From Hyphomicrobiales bacterium (GTDB taxonomy: Bacteria; Pseudomonadota; Alphaproteobacteria; Rhizobiales; Beijerinckiaceae): DNA of 64,000 nt. Below are positions 10,832-28,506 of the stretch, piece after piece (positions within the stretch are counted from its first letter, which is position 1; every line of letters begins with the position of its first letter). The notes below the pieces were generated by a model. The model made no database searches, had not been told where the DNA came from, and saw only the letters and a program-made list of their open reading frames with translations. The position numbers were made by a program, and so were the translations under genes. The stretch covers positions 107,242 to 171,241 of the forward strand of contig JAIXTP010000024.1 in NCBI GenBank assembly GCA_027483895.1, in the 5' to 3' direction.

Positions 10832-12478
10832 ATGCGCATTCTCTTCATTCACCCGAATTATCATTCGGGCGGCGCCGAGATCGCCGGCAGCTGGCCCCCG
10901 GCTTGGGTCGCCTATCTGGCGGGTGCGCTGAAGCATTCCGGCTTCCCCGACGTTCATTTCATCGACGCGATGACGCTCGACGTTTCGGATGACGATCTGC
11001 GCGAGCGGATCCGCGAACTGGCGCCCGACATCGTGGGCGCGACGGCCATCACGCCCTCGATCTACAAGGCCGAACGCGTGCTGGAGATCGCGCGCGAGGC
11101 CGCGCCGCGGGCCGTGACGCTGCTCGGCGGAGTGCATGCCACGTTCATGTACAAGCAGGTGCTGCCCGAGGCCCCGCATATCGACGCGATCGTCCGCGGC
11201 GAGGGCGAGGAGATCATGATCGAGGTCGCCCGCGCGGTCGCCGAAGGCCGCTGGCCGGAGGCGCGGCCGAGCATCAAGGGCCTCGCCTACATCGTCGACG
11301 GCAAGGTTTATGCGACGCCGGCCGCACCCACGGTGAAGAACATCGACGACTTGAAGGCGGATTGGTCGATCCTCGACTGGACCCGCTACAACTACATCCC
11401 GCTGAACACGCGCGTCGCGATCCCCAACATGGCCCGCGGCTGCCCCTTCACCTGCAGCTTCTGCTCGCAGTGGAAGTTCTGGCGCGACTACCGCATCCGC
11501 GACCCCAAGAAGGTCGTCGACGAGATCGTGGACCTGAAGGAGAACCACGGGGTCGGCTTCTTCATCCTCGCGGACGAGGAGCCCACCATCAACAAGAAGA
11601 AGTTCATCGCCTTCTGCAATGAACTGATCGCGCGCGACGTGAACATCCTGTGGGGGATCAACACGCGCGTGACCGACATCCTGCGCGACGAGGCGGAGCT
11701 GCCGCTCTACCGCAAGGCGGGGCTCATCCACGTCTCGCTCGGCACGGAAGCGGCAGCCCAGCTGAAGCTCGACCTCTTCAACAAGGAGACGACGGTCGCC
11801 GACAACAAGCGGGCGATCGAACTGCTGCGCAAGGCGGGGATCGTGGTCGAGGCCCAGTTCATCGTCGGCCTCGAGAACGAGACGGCCGAGACGCTCGAAG
11901 AGACCTATCGCATGGCCTGCGACTGGAAACCGGACCTCGCGAACTGGTCGATGTACACGCCCTGGCCCTTCTCCGACCTGTTCCGCGAACTCGGCGACAA
12001 GGTCGAGGTGTTCGACTACGAGAAATACAATTTCGTCACGCCGATCATGAAGCCGGATTCCATGGAGCGCGGGGAACTCCTCGACCGCACCATGAACAAT
12101 TACCGCCGCTTCTACATGAAGAAGGCCTTCTTCTCCTATCCGTGGCAGGGCTTCTCGACCCGCGGCCGTTATCTCTGGGGCTGCCTCAAGGCCTATATGA
12201 AGGCGGGCTTCGAGCGGAAATTCTACGACCTCGGCAAGGTCGACTATTGGGGTCCGCAATCGCGCAAACGGGTGAAGTTCGACTTCGACGCGACCCGCAC
12301 CCGGGCCGACGATGCCGATGTCGAATGGCAGACCACCCACAAGCGCCGCTCGACCATGCATGACGCGGCCGTCGCGATGGCCTGCGGCGGCGGCAAGGAG
12401 CAGATGGCCGAGAGCGAAGGCGGCGGCGTTCAGCTTCTCCCGCGACCGCCGAAGGCTCCGCCGCGGATGAAGATCTGA
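10832..12478 (+). CDS. bchE: Oxygen-independent Mg-protoporphyrin IX monomethyl ester cyclase BchE
   Basis: BchE is a radical-SAM, cobalamin-dependent enzyme that forms the isocyclic ring E, giving divinyl protochlorophyllide with water as oxygen source. The 548-residue protein has the N-terminal B12-binding-like domain ([33 protein letters not shown]) and the radical-SAM cluster site CPFTCSFC with Cys204, Cys208 and Cys211. ATG 10832 is well supported by GGAGGTGG 5-12 bases upstream; 27 codons of upstream open frame are unlike the family. It starts a two-gene unit with bchJ. Use of this route means ring E can be made without oxygen; whether the oxygen-dependent AcsF also exists cannot be told here. 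Confidence 0.96.
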   Translation: MRILFIHPNYHSGGAEIAGSWPPAWVAYLAGALKHSGFPDVHFIDAMTLDVSDDDLRERIRELAPDIVGATAITPSIYKAERVLEIAREAAPRAVTLLGGVHATFMYKQVLPEAPHIDAIVRGEGEEIMIEVARAVAEGRWPEARPSIKGLAYIVDGKVYATPAAPTVKNIDDLKADWSILDWTRYNYIPLNTRVAIPNMARGCPFTCSFCSQWKFWRDYRIRDPKKVVDEIVDLKENHGVGFFILADEEPTINKKKFIAFCNELIARDVNILWGINTRVTDILRDEAELPLYRKAGLIHVSLGTEAAAQLKLDLFNKETTVADNKRAIELLRKAGIVVEAQFIVGLENETAETLEETYRMACDWKPDLANWSMYTPWPFSDLFRELGDKVEVFDYEKYNFVTPIMKPDSMERGELLDRTMNNYRRFYMKKAFFSYPWQGFSTRGRYLWGCLKAYMKAGFERKFYDLGKVDYWGPQSRKRVKFDFDATRTRADDADVEWQTTHKRRSTMHDAAVAMACGGGKEQMAESEGGGVQLLPRPPKAPPRMKI

Positions 12479-12489
12479 GGCGGACCGGG

Positions 12490-13102
<613 letters not shown>

Positions 13103-13122
<20 letters not shown>

Positions 13123-13555
13123 TGGCGCCGCTCGCGCGGCCGAAATCCATGCGGCCGGCATAGCGCTCCTTCAGGACGGCCATGACCTTGCCCATGTCCT
13201 TCATGCCCGCGGCACCCGTCTCGGCGACGGCGGCGTCGATGGCGGCGGAGACTTCCGCCTCGTCCATCTGCTTGGGAAGGAAGGACGAGATGACCTCGAT
13301 CTCGGTCCGCTCCTGCGCCGCGAGGTCGTCGCGCTTGGCTTCCTCGTAGATCCGCAGCGACTCCTGCCGCTGCTTGATCATCTTCTGCAGCAGGCCGAGC
13401 ACGTCGTCCTCGGTGAGGTCCTTGCCCGAGGTGCGGGCCTCGATCTCGCGATCCTTCAGGGCGGCCTGGATCAGGCGGATCGTCGCGAGGCGGCCCTTGT
13501 CGCCCGCCTTCATGGCGGTCTTCAGCTCCTCGGTGAACGTATCGCGCAGTGCCAT
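13103..13555 (-). CDS. GatB/YqeY domain protein
   Basis: A 150-residue soluble protein of the YqeY family, related to the C-terminal tRNA-binding tail of GatB (Asp-tRNA/Glu-tRNA amidotransferase). It starts MALRDTFTEELKTAMKAGDKGRLATIR and carries the family's EIEVISSFLPKQM and MGKVMAVLKERYAGRMD segments, at full family length. The precise role is unknown; homologs are proposed to bind tRNA. It is divergent from carA across a 224-base region that should contain both promoters, and in many alphaproteobacteria it lies near carA or dnaG-rpoD, as here. Confidence 0.93.
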
Positions 13556-13779
13556 GGTCCTCGTTCCTTCCCCGCCCGCGGCGGACGATCATGGCCGATT
13601 CGAGGCCGCGCACGCGGCGTTCCGAACCAAGCCTTTGCAGTTGCAAGCGAAATCAGTTCCGTCGAGGTCGTTGACGCGCGAGGACGCTCGCCTTACTTTC
13701 CCGGCCCGATCCCCGGGTTGCCGATCGCCGACGAGGCGGTTTTCGCTCACGCGCCCGGGCCGCAGGGTTTAGGACGAAA

Positions 13780-14979
13780 ATGGCGACGCTTCAAGATCAG
13801 GGCCCGGCCGGCGGCTGGCAGGAACCGCGCGCGACCGCACTCCTCGTGCTGGCCGACGGAACGGTGCTGGAAGGCTTCGGCCTCGGCGCCACGGGCGAAG
13901 CGTCCGGCGAGGTCTGCTTCAACACCGCGATGACGGGCTATCAGGAGATCCTGACCGACCCGTCCTATGCGGGGCAGATCATCACCTTCACCTTCCCGCA
14001 TATCGGCAATGTCGGCACGAACGACGAGGACATCGAGACGCTGAACATGGCGTCCTCCTCCGGCGTGCGCGGCGTGGTGCTGCATGCGGACGTGACCGAG
14101 CCCTCGAACTACCGCGCGGCGCGTCACCTCGATCTCTGGCTCACGGCCCGCGGCATCATCGGCCTCGCCGGCATCGACACCCGTGCGCTGACCGCCCTCA
14201 TCCGCGAGAAGGGCATGCCGAACGCCGTGATCGCCCATGATCCGAAGGGCATCTTCGACGTCGAGGCGCTGAAGGCGAAGGCCGCGGCCCTGCCCTCGAT
14301 GGACGGCCTCGATCTCGTGCCGCTCGTCACCTCCGCCCAGCGCCAGACCTGGACCGAGACCAGCTGGAAGTGGAACGAGGGCTACGGCGAGCTGAAGGAC
14401 CCGAAGCACCACGTCGTCGCGATCGATTTCGGCGTGAAGCGCAACATCCTGCGCCTGCTCGCCGACCGCGGCTGCAAGGTGACGGTGGTGCCCGCCACCG
14501 CGTCGGCCGACGACATCATGGCGCTGAAGCCCGACGGCGTGTTCCTGTCGAACGGCCCGGGCGACCCGGCCGCGACGGGCACCTATTCGGTCCCGGTCAT
14601 CCGCAAGCTGCTCGACGAGAAGATCCCGACCTTCGGCATCTGCCTCGGCCATCAGATGCTCGCGCTGGCGGTGGGCGCGAAGACCGAGAAGATGCATCAG
14701 GGCCATCACGGTGCGAACCATCCGGTGAAGGACTTCACGACCGGCAAGGTCGAGATCGTCTCGATGAACCACGGCTTCGCGGTGGACCGCGCGTCGCTTC
14801 CGGCCAATGCCGAGGAGACGCATATCTCGCTGTTCGACGGCACGAATTGCGGCATCGCGCTCAAGGACCGCCCGGCCTTCTCCGTGCAGCACCATCCTGA
14901 AGCCTCGCCCGGCCCGCAGGACAGCCACTATCTCTTCGACCGCTTCGTCGAGATGATCGCCAAGAACAAGGCGGCCTGA
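13780..14979 (+). CDS. carA: Carbamoyl-phosphate synthase small subunit CarA
   Basis: CarA is the glutaminase subunit that feeds ammonia to CarB for carbamoyl phosphate, the shared precursor of arginine and pyrimidines. The 399-residue protein has the N-terminal CPSase small-chain domain (GEVCFNTAMTGYQEILTDPSY) and a class I glutamine amidotransferase domain with the catalytic Cys in FGICLGHQ and the His/Glu pair in VQHHPEASPGP. The start was chosen because the conserved body begins about 20 residues in, as in the family. carB is on the same strand but 1.8 kb downstream, with three unrelated genes between, so they are probably expressed from separate promoters. Confidence 0.98.
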   Translation: MATLQDQGPAGGWQEPRATALLVLADGTVLEGFGLGATGEASGEVCFNTAMTGYQEILTDPSYAGQIITFTFPHIGNVGTNDEDIETLNMASSSGVRGVVLHADVTEPSNYRAARHLDLWLTARGIIGLAGIDTRALTALIREKGMPNAVIAHDPKGIFDVEALKAKAAALPSMDGLDLVPLVTSAQRQTWTETSWKWNEGYGELKDPKHHVVAIDFGVKRNILRLLADRGCKVTVVPATASADDIMALKPDGVFLSNGPGDPAATGTYSVPVIRKLLDEKIPTFGICLGHQMLALAVGAKTEKMHQGHHGANHPVKDFTTGKVEIVSMNHGFAVDRASLPANAEETHISLFDGTNCGIALKDRPAFSVQHHPEASPGPQDSHYLFDRFVEMIAKNKAA

Positions 14980-15059
14980 TCCCCGAATTCCCTTGCGGCG
15001 ACGGTCAAGTCGGCCCCACCATGCGGCGTCGAGTCTCAGGGGATCCGGGGGGAACCGCC

Positions 15060-15416
15060 ATGTCGAAGTCGATCGCAGGCGCCGCGCTGGTTGCGGCCTC
15101 GCTCATGCTGGCAGTCGGAAACGCGGGCGCCGCCAAGCCCAAGGCGCCGCCGAAGGAGACGCCGGTAACCCGCGGCGAGGTTCTCGCCCGCGAGAATTGC
15201 GGCACCTGCCACGCGATCGGCATCAAGGGCGACAGCCCGAACGCCAAGGCCCCGCCATTCCGGACGCTCTCCAAGCGCTACAAGCTCGAAAATCTCGAAG
15301 AGGCGCTCGCCGAAGGCATCGTGGTGGGCCATGGCGACGCGGGCATGCCGCATTTCATCTTCGAGCCCGACGACATCTCGGACCTGATCGCCTATCTCAA
15401 GCGCATCAACAAGTGA
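15060..15416 (+). CDS. Small periplasmic c-type cytochrome
   Basis: A 118-residue class I cytochrome c. It begins with a Sec signal peptide (MSKSIAGAALVAASLMLAVGNAGA) and carries one haem site (C-G-T-C-H in NCGTCHAIG). The Met of GMPHF is the likely axial ligand, and it ends with a typical helix (SDLIAYLKRIN). ATG 15060 is preceded by GGGGGGAA; an upstream in-frame ATG at 15021 would put 13 polar residues before the signal peptide. It lies between carA and a methyltransferase gene. Partner and pathway are not shown; a monohaem electron shuttle is the simplest reading. Confidence 0.88.
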   Translation: MSKSIAGAALVAASLMLAVGNAGAAKPKAPPKETPVTRGEVLARENCGTCHAIGIKGDSPNAKAPPFRTLSKRYKLENLEEALAEGIVVGHGDAGMPHFIFEPDDISDLIAYLKRINK

Positions 15417-15431
15417 CGGGTCGGACGCGGC

Positions 15432-16121
15432 ATGGGGTGGAAGGAATTCTGGGACGGCGAGCACGCCATCTATGTGAACGCCCGCCATCGCCTGCTGCAT
15501 GACCGCCGCATCGCGACCGACATCGCGGCCCTGATCCCGTCCCGCGACGCGGTGGTGCTGGACTATGCCTGCGGCGAAGCGGGCGAGGCGGGGATCGTCG
15601 CGGCACGTTGCGGGAAGCTGATCCTGTCCGACCAGGCGGCCTCGGTCCGCGCGAAGCTCGCGGCCCGGCACGGCGGCATGCCGAATGTCGAGATCCTCGA
15701 TCCTGAAGGCGTGCGCGCCCTGCCCGCCGGGTCGGTGGACCTGATCGTCGTCAATTCGCTCCTGCAATATCTTTCCCGGCCGGAGCTGGACGACCTCCTC
15801 GCGATGCTGCGCCCGCTCCTGAAAGACGACGGCCGGCTCGTGATCGGCGACGTCATTCCCCGCGGGCAGAGCCCCGTCGCGGATGCGGTGTCGCTCCTGC
15901 GGTTCGGCTTCGAAGGCGGGTTCCTGATCGCGGCGGGCATCGGTCTCGTGCGCACCTTCTTCTCGGATTACCGGAAACTGCGGGCCGATCTCGGCCTGTC
16001 CTTCCATGACGAGCACGAGATGCTCGCGATCCTCGACCATGCGGGTTTCGCAGGGGAACGGCGGCGGGAGAATATCGGCCACAATCAGGGCCGCATGACC
16101 TTCCTCGCGCGACGGGCCTGA
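15432..16121 (+). CDS. Class I SAM-dependent methyltransferase
   Basis: A 229-residue protein with a Rossmann methyltransferase fold: motif I VVLDYACGEAGEAG (glycine-rich SAM loop), an acidic residue at the end of strand 2 (LILSDQA), and the later strands VDLIVVNSLLQYL and DGRLVIGDV. The C-terminal part (FGFEGGFLIAAGIGLVRTFFSDYRKL) may interact with membrane or lipid. The substrate is unknown. It follows the small cytochrome c gene by 15 bases, so the two are probably co-transcribed. It is nearly contiguous, tail to tail, with the GtrA gene, whose relatives handle polyprenyl-linked sugars; this could hint at envelope lipid or glycan chemistry but is weak evidence. Confidence 0.82.
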   Translation: MGWKEFWDGEHAIYVNARHRLLHDRRIATDIAALIPSRDAVVLDYACGEAGEAGIVAARCGKLILSDQAASVRAKLAARHGGMPNVEILDPEGVRALPAGSVDLIVVNSLLQYLSRPELDDLLAMLRPLLKDDGRLVIGDVIPRGQSPVADAVSLLRFGFEGGFLIAAGIGLVRTFFSDYRKLRADLGLSFHDEHEMLAILDHAGFAGERRRENIGHNQGRMTFLARRA

Positions 16122-16124
16122 CCC

Positions 16125-16508
16125 TCAGGCCTTGCGGAAGGTCCAGGCGCGGTTCGCCGCGAAGCTCCACAGCATCACGATGCCGGTCGTCATCAGCGCC
16201 GCGATCACGTAGGGCGCGTCGAGCCGGTCATGCAGCAGATGCGTGAACAGGCCCGTCAGCAGGAAGCCGACGCCCGCGACGACGGCGAAGCGCCACGTCG
16301 CTTCCGCATGCGCGCGATCGCTGCGGAACGCATAGCGGCGGTTGAGGCCGTAGGAGACGACGCCGCCCGCGAGATAGGCGGAGAGATTGGCCGGCAGCGG
16401 CTCGGCGAGCCCGGTTTCGACCAGCCCGATCAGCACCGAATAATGCACCACCGCGGCGACGAGGCCGACGCCGGAAAAGGCCGCGAATTGGCGAGCGAGC
16501 GGGTTCAT
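16125..16508 (-). CDS. GtrA-like polyprenol-linked sugar translocation protein
   Basis: A 127-residue integral membrane protein with four predicted transmembrane helices (about 10-30, 40-58, 74-92, 98-118) and the GtrA family features: RQFAAFSGVGLVAAVVHYSVL at the start, then SYGLNRRYAFRS and the closing NRAWTFRK. GtrA relatives are thought to flip undecaprenyl-phosphate-linked sugars, or to support a glycosyltransferase that uses them. No glycosyltransferase sits beside it, so its partner is elsewhere. ATG 16508 is the natural family start; the very long open frame upstream on this strand is a shadow of carB. Upstream, 16509-16787 holds no gene. Confidence 0.85.
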   Translation of the reverse strand: MNPLARQFAAFSGVGLVAAVVHYSVLIGLVETGLAEPLPANLSAYLAGGVVSYGLNRRYAFRSDRAHAEATWRFAVVAGVGFLLTGLFTHLLHDRLDAPYVIAALMTTGIVMLWSFAANRAWTFRKA

Positions 16509-16787
16509 CGCACCGTCCCGAAAAGATCGCTCGGGAATATCGGCTTTCGGCCGCCGCGTCACGCGGCCTCGGGGCGGGAAAAAGCCCATTTCGCCCTTCC
16601 CTCCCCGACGATTCTCGTCTAGGAACACGCGACCTCGGCGGGCCCGCGTAAGCGCGCGTCCTCCCGCCGGCACGAAACGGTTTTCGAAGGACGCGTTCCG
16701 ACCTCCGCACGGTCGACGACGCGGCCTTTTTTTATGCGCGCTTTCGGCCCCGCGGGTCGAGACGCCCGATGCGAGTGAAACGAGATC

Positions 16788-20105
<3,318 letters not shown>

Positions 20106-20210
20106 TCCCGGACCGACGGAACGATCCTCGGGAACACCGATCGACCGGACCGGAACGCACCTCGACGGGGCGGGCCGCCCGGTCGTCGTCGGTTTTTCAA
20201 CACGGACGGT

Positions 20211-20687
20211 ATGATGGAAAAGATTCCGATGACCCCCGAGGGCCACAAGGCTCTGGAGGAAGAACTGAAGTTCCGCCAGCAGGAAGAGCGCCCGCGCATC
20301 ATCGCGGCGATCTCGGAAGCGCGCTCCCACGGCGACCTCTCGGAAAATGCCGAATACCACGCCGCGAAGGAGCAGCAGTCGCTCAACGAGGGCCGGATCG
20401 CGGAACTCGAGGACAAGCTGTCGCGCGCCGAGGTGATCGACATCACGAAACTGTCCGGCTCGACGATCAAATTCGGCGCCACCGTGCGCCTGATCGACGA
20501 GGATACCGAGGAAGAGAAGGTCTACAAGATCGTCGGCGACAGCGAAGCCGACGTGAAAATGGGAAAGGTCTCGATATCCTCTCCCATCGCTCGTGCGTTG
20601 ATCGGCAAGAAGACCGGCGAATCCGTCGAGGTCAACACGCCCGGAGGCGGCAAGAGCTATGAGATCGTCGAGGTGGCTTTCCGCTGA
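20211..20687 (+). CDS. greA: Transcription elongation factor GreA
   Basis: GreA rescues backtracked RNA polymerase by stimulating transcript cleavage. The 158-residue protein has the N-terminal coiled coil with the conserved acidic tip ([18 protein letters not shown]) and the C-terminal FKBP-like domain ([20 protein letters not shown]). Two ATG codons stand in tandem at 20211 and 20214; either is possible, giving MMEKIPMT or MEKIPMT. It follows carB by 105 bases, a usual order in Hyphomicrobiales, and the next gene begins inside its 3' end. Confidence 0.97.
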   Translation: MMEKIPMTPEGHKALEEELKFRQQEERPRIIAAISEARSHGDLSENAEYHAAKEQQSLNEGRIAELEDKLSRAEVIDITKLSGSTIKFGATVRLIDEDTEEEKVYKIVGDSEADVKMGKVSISSPIARALIGKKTGESVEVNTPGGGKSYEIVEVAFR

Positions 20688-21225
20688 ACCGACCCGGAGG
20701 CTCGCTCTGGCGGGCCTCGCGGCGATCATGGTCGCTCTCGCCGCAGGATGCGCGAACCGGACGGGAACGCCGGTCGCGGTGTCCTCGCTCACCGTCGACG
20801 CAGCCCCTCTGCGCGAGCGCGGTGCCGCGCCGTACGCCGATGCCGCGGCCGAGCTTCTCGCCTCGGCCGCGCGCGAGGTCTTCGCGCCGGGTTCGGGACC
20901 GCGCGTCGTTCTGGTTCTCGAAAGCATCCGGCTGGCGTCTTACGGCGAAGACGAGTCCGTCGGCGGGAACCTGATGAGCGGCGGCTGGAGCGCGGGGGCG
21001 CGCGCGTCGCGCGACTATGCGAGCGGCTTTCTCATGATCGACGGTCGCCGCGTTCCCATGCTCGTGAACAATACGGTGCAGCCGTCGATGCTCGTCTCGC
21101 AGGAAGACGAACTGCGGCGAGTGGGCGCTCTGATGCGCGCCTTCGCGAGCTGGTCATCGAACGAGGTCGAGCGAGCGGCTCCGCCCGCCACCCGCCTCAC
21201 AGCGGAACGATCGGTTCGTCCTTGA
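20659..21225 (+). CDS. Putative lipoprotein of unknown function
   Basis: A 188-residue protein with a lipoprotein signal: basic start, hydrophobic stretch ([16 protein letters not shown]) and a Cys at about residue 31 (AAG-C lipobox). The mature part has a mixed alpha/beta pattern ([33 protein letters not shown]) and no family I recognise. ATG 20659 overlaps greA by 29 bases; no other start in this frame would keep the basic signal-peptide head, so expression is probably coupled to greA. Its 3' end overlaps the convergent Lrp gene by 29 bases. Probably membrane-anchored in the periplasm. Confidence 0.68.
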   Translation: MRSSRWLSAEPTRRLALAGLAAIMVALAAGCANRTGTPVAVSSLTVDAAPLRERGAAPYADAAAELLASAAREVFAPGSGPRVVLVLESIRLASYGEDESVGGNLMSGGWSAGARASRDYASGFLMIDGRRVPMLVNNTVQPSMLVSQEDELRRVGALMRAFASWSSNEVERAAPPATRLTAERSVRP

Positions 21226-21658
21226 CGCGATCGAGCGTGATGGCCGTCCGGATCGTGCGGACGTTGGGCAGCGCCGTCAGCTCGGACACCAGCGACTGGA
21301 AGGTCTTCAGGTCCGGCGTCACGCATTTCAGGATGAAGTCGATGTCGCCCGAGAGCGTCCAGCATTCGCGGACGGCCGACCATTCGCGGATGCGCGTCTG
21401 AAAGGCGGCAAGATCGCCTTCGGCCTGGCTGATCAGATGCACCATCGCGAAGCAGACGATGTCGTAGCCCAGCGACTTCTCGTCGAGCATCGCGCGGTAG
21501 CCGCGGATGACGCCCGCCTCTTCCAGAGCCCTGACGCGCCGCAGGCACGGGGGAGCCGACATGCCCACCCGCTTGGCCAATTCGACATTGGTGATCCGGC
21601 CGTCTTTCTGAAGCTCGCTGAGGATCGCGAGGTCGACGGCATCGAGGCGGGCCGGCAC
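21197..21658 (-). CDS. Lrp/AsnC family transcriptional regulator
   Basis: A 153-residue regulator with an N-terminal helix-turn-helix (LDAVDLAILSELQKDGRITNVELAKRVGMS, then PPCLRRVRALEEAG) and a C-terminal RAM ligand/oligomerisation domain (CWTLSGDIDFILKCVTPDLKTFQ). Such proteins bind amino acids and usually control amino-acid metabolism or transport, often including themselves. The target is unknown. It is divergent from the ELM1-family gene, separated by 98 bases, which is a likely regulated promoter region. Confidence 0.93.
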   Translation of the reverse strand: MPARLDAVDLAILSELQKDGRITNVELAKRVGMSAPPCLRRVRALEEAGVIRGYRAMLDEKSLGYDIVCFAMVHLISQAEGDLAAFQTRIREWSAVRECWTLSGDIDFILKCVTPDLKTFQSLVSELTALPNVRTIRTAITLDRVKDEPIVPL

Positions 21659-21756
21659 GGGATGGGAACTCTGCGTTGCGGAGACGGGAGGTCCTGTTTA
21701 GACGTAGCCGACGCCCCCACACAAGGGTGCCGGGAGGGCGCCCCACCGGAAACGCC

Positions 21757-23818
<2,062 letters not shown>

Positions 23819-23819
<1 letters not shown>

Positions 23820-24742
23820 TGCCCTACGGTTCGTACAACGGCAGTTCCAGCGTCGATTGGGACAAGGTCAGGATCTTCTACACGGCGGCGGAAGCGGGCA
23901 GCTTCACCCATGCGGGCGACAGCCTCGGCCTGAGCCAGTCGGCCGTGAGCCGGCAGGTCGGCGCGCTCGAGCGCGATCTCGGCGTGCCGCTGTTCCACCG
24001 CCATGCGCGCGGCCTCATCCTGACCGAACAGGGCGAGCAGCTCTTCCGCACCGCCAAGGAAATGATGCTGAAGCTGGAGTCCACCCGGGCCCGGCTTTCG
24101 GACAGCCGGGAGAAGCCGCACGGCGAACTCCGCGTCACCACCACGATCGGCCTCGGCACGCATTGGCTGACGCCGCGCCTCGGCGAATTCCTCGATCTCT
24201 ATCCCGAGATCCGCGTGCAGCTTCTGCTGACCGACGAGGAACTCGATCTCTCGATGCGCGAGGCGGACGTGGCGATCCGCCTGAGGCAGCCGACGCAGGG
24301 CGACCTGATCCAGCGCCGCCTGTTCACGGTGCATTTCCACGCCTATGCCTCGGCGGAATACGTGAAGGGCCACGGCACTCCGCAGGAGACCGCGGACCTG
24401 GACAATCACCGCATCCTCACCTTCGGGGGCATCGCGCCATCCTATCTGCTCGCGGTGCATTACCTGACGAATGTGGGGCGCGACCCGAAGAACCCGCGGC
24501 CCGCGGCGCTCACTACCAACAATATCGGCTCGCTGAAGCGGGCGGTGGAGCGCGGCGTCGGCATCGGCGTGCTGCCGGACTACATCGTGGAGCCCGACTC
24601 CGGCCTGGTGCAGGTCCTGACCTCGGTCGACATGCCCTCGCTCGACAGCTATCTCGCCTATCCGGAAGAGATGAAGAACGTCGCGCGCGTGCAGGTCTTC
24701 CGCGACTTCCTCGTCTCCAAGGCGCAGCGCTGGACCTACTGA
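23819..24742 (+). CDS. LysR family transcriptional regulator
   Basis: A 307-residue LysR-type regulator with an N-terminal winged helix-turn-helix (FYTAAEAGSFTHAGDSLGLSQSAVSRQVGALE) and a two-lobed effector domain (HGELRVTTTIGLGTHWLTPRLGEFL; GVGIGVLPDYIVE). ATG 23819 overlaps the trxB stop; a GTG at 23816 is also in frame. The trxB-lysR pairing is common in Hyphomicrobiales. This suggests, but does not prove, a role in redox or oxidative-stress control. The effector is unknown. Confidence 0.94.
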
Positions 24743-24748
24743 GACGGC

Positions 24749-25903
24749 TCAGCGCGCCGGGCGGATCCGCAGGATCTTCCCGTCGTCGGCATCCGTCAGC
24801 AGATAGACGAACCCGTCCGGTCCCTGCCGGACATCGCGGATGCGCGCACCGAGATCGCCCAGCATCCGCTCCTCGCCGGTGATCTTCTCCCCGTCGAGTT
24901 CGAGCCGCACGAGCATGCGGCCCGCCAGAGCACCGACCAGCAGATTGCCCCGCCAGGCCGGGAAACGGTCGCCCGTCACGAAGGCCGCGCCCGAAGGGGC
25001 GATCGACGGATCCCAGTAATATATCGGCTGTTCCATGCCCTCCTTCCGGGTGCCCTCGCCGATCTTGAGGCCGGAATAGTCGACCCCGTAGGTGATGACC
25101 GGCCAGCCGTAATTACGGCCCTTCTCCGGCACGTTGACCTCGTCGCCGCCCCGCGCGCCGTGTTCGAGCGTCCATAGCCGGCCGGTGACGGGGTGAAGCG
25201 CGGCGCCCTGAACGTTGCGATGACCGTAGGACCAGATCTCCGGCAACGCCCCGCCCTCACGGCCCGCGAAGGGATTGTCGGCAGGAACCCCGCCGTCGGG
25301 CGCGATGCGGACCAGCTTGCCGAGATGGGTCTTGAGATCCTGCGCCGACTCCTTGCGCGAATAGCGGTCGCCCAGCGTGACGAAGAGCGCGCCCGACCGG
25401 TCGAAGACGAGGCGGGAGCCGAAATGCAGCGAACTGCGGACGGCCGGCTGCTGGCGGAAGACCACCGTCGCCCCTTCGATCCGGCCGGCGTCGTCGGAGA
25501 GGCGTCCGCGCGCGACGCTGGTCCCGTTGCCGCCTTCCGGGCGCGCTTCCGCGAAGCTCCAATAGAGCATGCGGTCGTTCGCGAAATTCGGTCCGACCGC
25601 GATGTCGAGGAGACCGCCCTGCCCGCCGGCATCGACGTCCGGAAGACCCGTCACGGGGCGGGACAAGCGCCCGTCCGCGCCGACCACGCGCAGGCGCCCG
25701 TCGCGTTCGGTCACGAGCATCCGGCCGTCGGGCAGGAAGGCGAGACCCCACGGATGCGACAGGCCCGTCGCCACCGTTTCCACGACGATCTCGGCCTTCC
25801 GCGTGCGGATGGTTTCGGCGGAGGCGGTCGCCGACAGGATCAGGCCGAGCGCGACGAGGGCGCTTCCGGCGCTAGCGCGTGTAAAGCGGGCGAAACCGAC
25901 CAT
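24749..25903 (-). CDS. Periplasmic PQQ-dependent sugar dehydrogenase (YliI/GdhB-like)
   Basis: A 384-residue secreted beta-propeller enzyme of the soluble aldose/glucose dehydrogenase family. It starts with a signal peptide ([20 protein letters not shown]). Repeats follow typical of the family, including [45 protein letters not shown]-like blades, the [12 protein letters not shown] motif with its catalytic-type His, and [15 protein letters not shown]. It would oxidise aldoses in the periplasm using PQQ. ATG 25903 has GGAGG a few bases upstream and lies inside the 3' end of the upstream membrane-protein gene (64-base overlap), so the pair is co-transcribed. Confidence 0.88.
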   Translation of the reverse strand: MVGFARFTRASAGSALVALGLILSATASAETIRTRKAEIVVETVATGLSHPWGLAFLPDGRMLVTERDGRLRVVGADGRLSRPVTGLPDVDAGGQGGLLDIAVGPNFANDRMLYWSFAEARPEGGNGTSVARGRLSDDAGRIEGATVVFRQQPAVRSSLHFGSRLVFDRSGALFVTLGDRYSRKESAQDLKTHLGKLVRIAPDGGVPADNPFAGREGGALPEIWSYGHRNVQGAALHPVTGRLWTLEHGARGGDEVNVPEKGRNYGWPVITYGVDYSGLKIGEGTRKEGMEQPIYYWDPSIAPSGAAFVTGDRFPAWRGNLLVGALAGRMLVRLELDGEKITGEERMLGDLGARIRDVRQGPDGFVYLLTDADDGKILRIRPAR

Positions 25904-27075
25904 GACGACCTCCGATAGGCCATGACATAGAACAGGATCGTGGCGAGAGAAGCGGCCGGCACCATCAGGGCCGCGGCCGGAAGCCGGAAGGCCGGGAGCA
26001 GCCAGACGAGCGCCAGCCCCGCGATTTCTCCCGGTCGGAAGCCCCTTTTGAGGGCGTCGGCGACGAAGAAGGCCGCGGCCGGGCACAGCACCGTGAGATC
26101 GTAGACGAGGAGATAGGGGAAGCAGAGCGGAACGGCCGCGCACAGGAGGGCCGCCTTGATCTCGAAGGACGCATCCGAGCGCCATGCCCGCACCAACGTG
26201 AAGAGGACGGCCGCCGTCAGCGCCGCCTGCAGGCCGAAAGCGACGATCGGCGGCAGCCCGGCAAGCGCCGCTCCGCCGCGGATGCTTGCATAGTGGCGCA
26301 GCCCGGGGCCCGCGCCCGACACCAACACCTCGCCGCTCGACCTCACATTGTCGAGAAAGGCCCTCCAGACTTCGGGTCCGAAGACCGCGAGGCTCGCCAG
26401 CGCGGGCAGCAGAACCACGCAGCCGGTCAGCACGAAGGCCTTGAAGCGACCGCCCGCGGCGAGCGCGAAGGGAAGCGGCAGGCCGAGGGTGGGTTTGTAG
26501 GCGATCAGGCCGAAACCGATCGCAGCACTGAGGTTTCGTCCTTGACGCAGCGCCAGCAAGGCCGCGCCGAGCAGCAGCGCCGTGAAGGCGCCGTTCTGCA
26601 CATAGCCGAAATTCGAGATGACCACGGGCGCGCCGAGCGCGGCGGCCAGCGAGCGGCGGTGCGGCACGATGCGATGAAGCAGGATCAGCAGCGCGCCGGT
26701 GGTGCCGACCGCCCAGAGCAGCGCCGCGACCGGAAGCGGCAGCAGCGCCGCCGGAACGGCCAGAAAAAGGAAGGCGGGCGGATAGCGCCAGCCGAGCGTC
26801 TCGCCCTCGCGCCCCATATAGTCGCGGCCGAAATCGGAGCGTCGCCGGGCGTCGTAGATGTCGGCGACATGCCCGTCGAGCGTGGCCTTTCCCGCGATCC
26901 AGATTTCCGAGAAGTCGTGGCCGACGGTATTGCCGAAGCGGTTCACCGCCGCGCCCGGTTCGGCGGGAAAGAAGACCGGCAGGCGCGACGCGTAACCCAC
27001 CACGGCCGCCAGCAGGGCGACGGCGACGAAAAAGCGCTTCACCGCCGCATCGGCGGAACGGAGGAGATCGAGCAT
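25840..27075 (-). CDS. GT87/DUF2029-type integral membrane glycosyltransferase
   Basis: A 411-residue polytopic membrane protein with about nine to ten hydrophobic helices. The motifs fit the glycosyltransferase 87 (DUF2029) family: an early acidic loop ([17 protein letters not shown]), [17 protein letters not shown], and [19 protein letters not shown]. Relatives transfer mannose or arabinose from polyprenyl-phosphate sugars to envelope polymers. ATG 27075 ([16 protein letters not shown]) has a typical short cytoplasmic head; the ribosome site is weak, and ATG 27138 upstream cannot be excluded. It overlaps the downstream sugar dehydrogenase. The actual substrate is not visible. Confidence 0.8.
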   Translation of the reverse strand: MLDLLRSADAAVKRFFVAVALLAAVVGYASRLPVFFPAEPGAAVNRFGNTVGHDFSEIWIAGKATLDGHVADIYDARRRSDFGRDYMGREGETLGWRYPPAFLFLAVPAALLPLPVAALLWAVGTTGALLILLHRIVPHRRSLAAALGAPVVISNFGYVQNGAFTALLLGAALLALRQGRNLSAAIGFGLIAYKPTLGLPLPFALAAGGRFKAFVLTGCVVLLPALASLAVFGPEVWRAFLDNVRSSGEVLVSGAGPGLRHYASIRGGAALAGLPPIVAFGLQAALTAAVLFTLVRAWRSDASFEIKAALLCAAVPLCFPYLLVYDLTVLCPAAAFFVADALKRGFRPGEIAGLALVWLLPAFRLPAAALMVPAASLATILFYVMAYRRSSWSVSPALHALAPEAPSSRSA

Positions 27076-27096
27076 CTGGCAAGGGACTCGTGCTGA

Positions 27097-28443
<1,347 letters not shown>

Positions 28444-28506
28444 GCGGGAACGAAGCCGCTCTCCCTCCGTTGTTCCCGATCCTTTCAGGAACCGACGGAG
28501 GCGATC

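Noticed and set aside
16690..16787. Possible attenuator before carB: a run of seven T at 16727-16733
   Set aside because: I could not draw a stable hairpin directly before it, nor a leader peptide rich in a relevant amino acid.
20163..20197. Terminator for carB ahead of greA
   Set aside because: T5 is preceded by a GC-rich stretch, but the arms pair poorly, so it is mentioned only in the carB entry.
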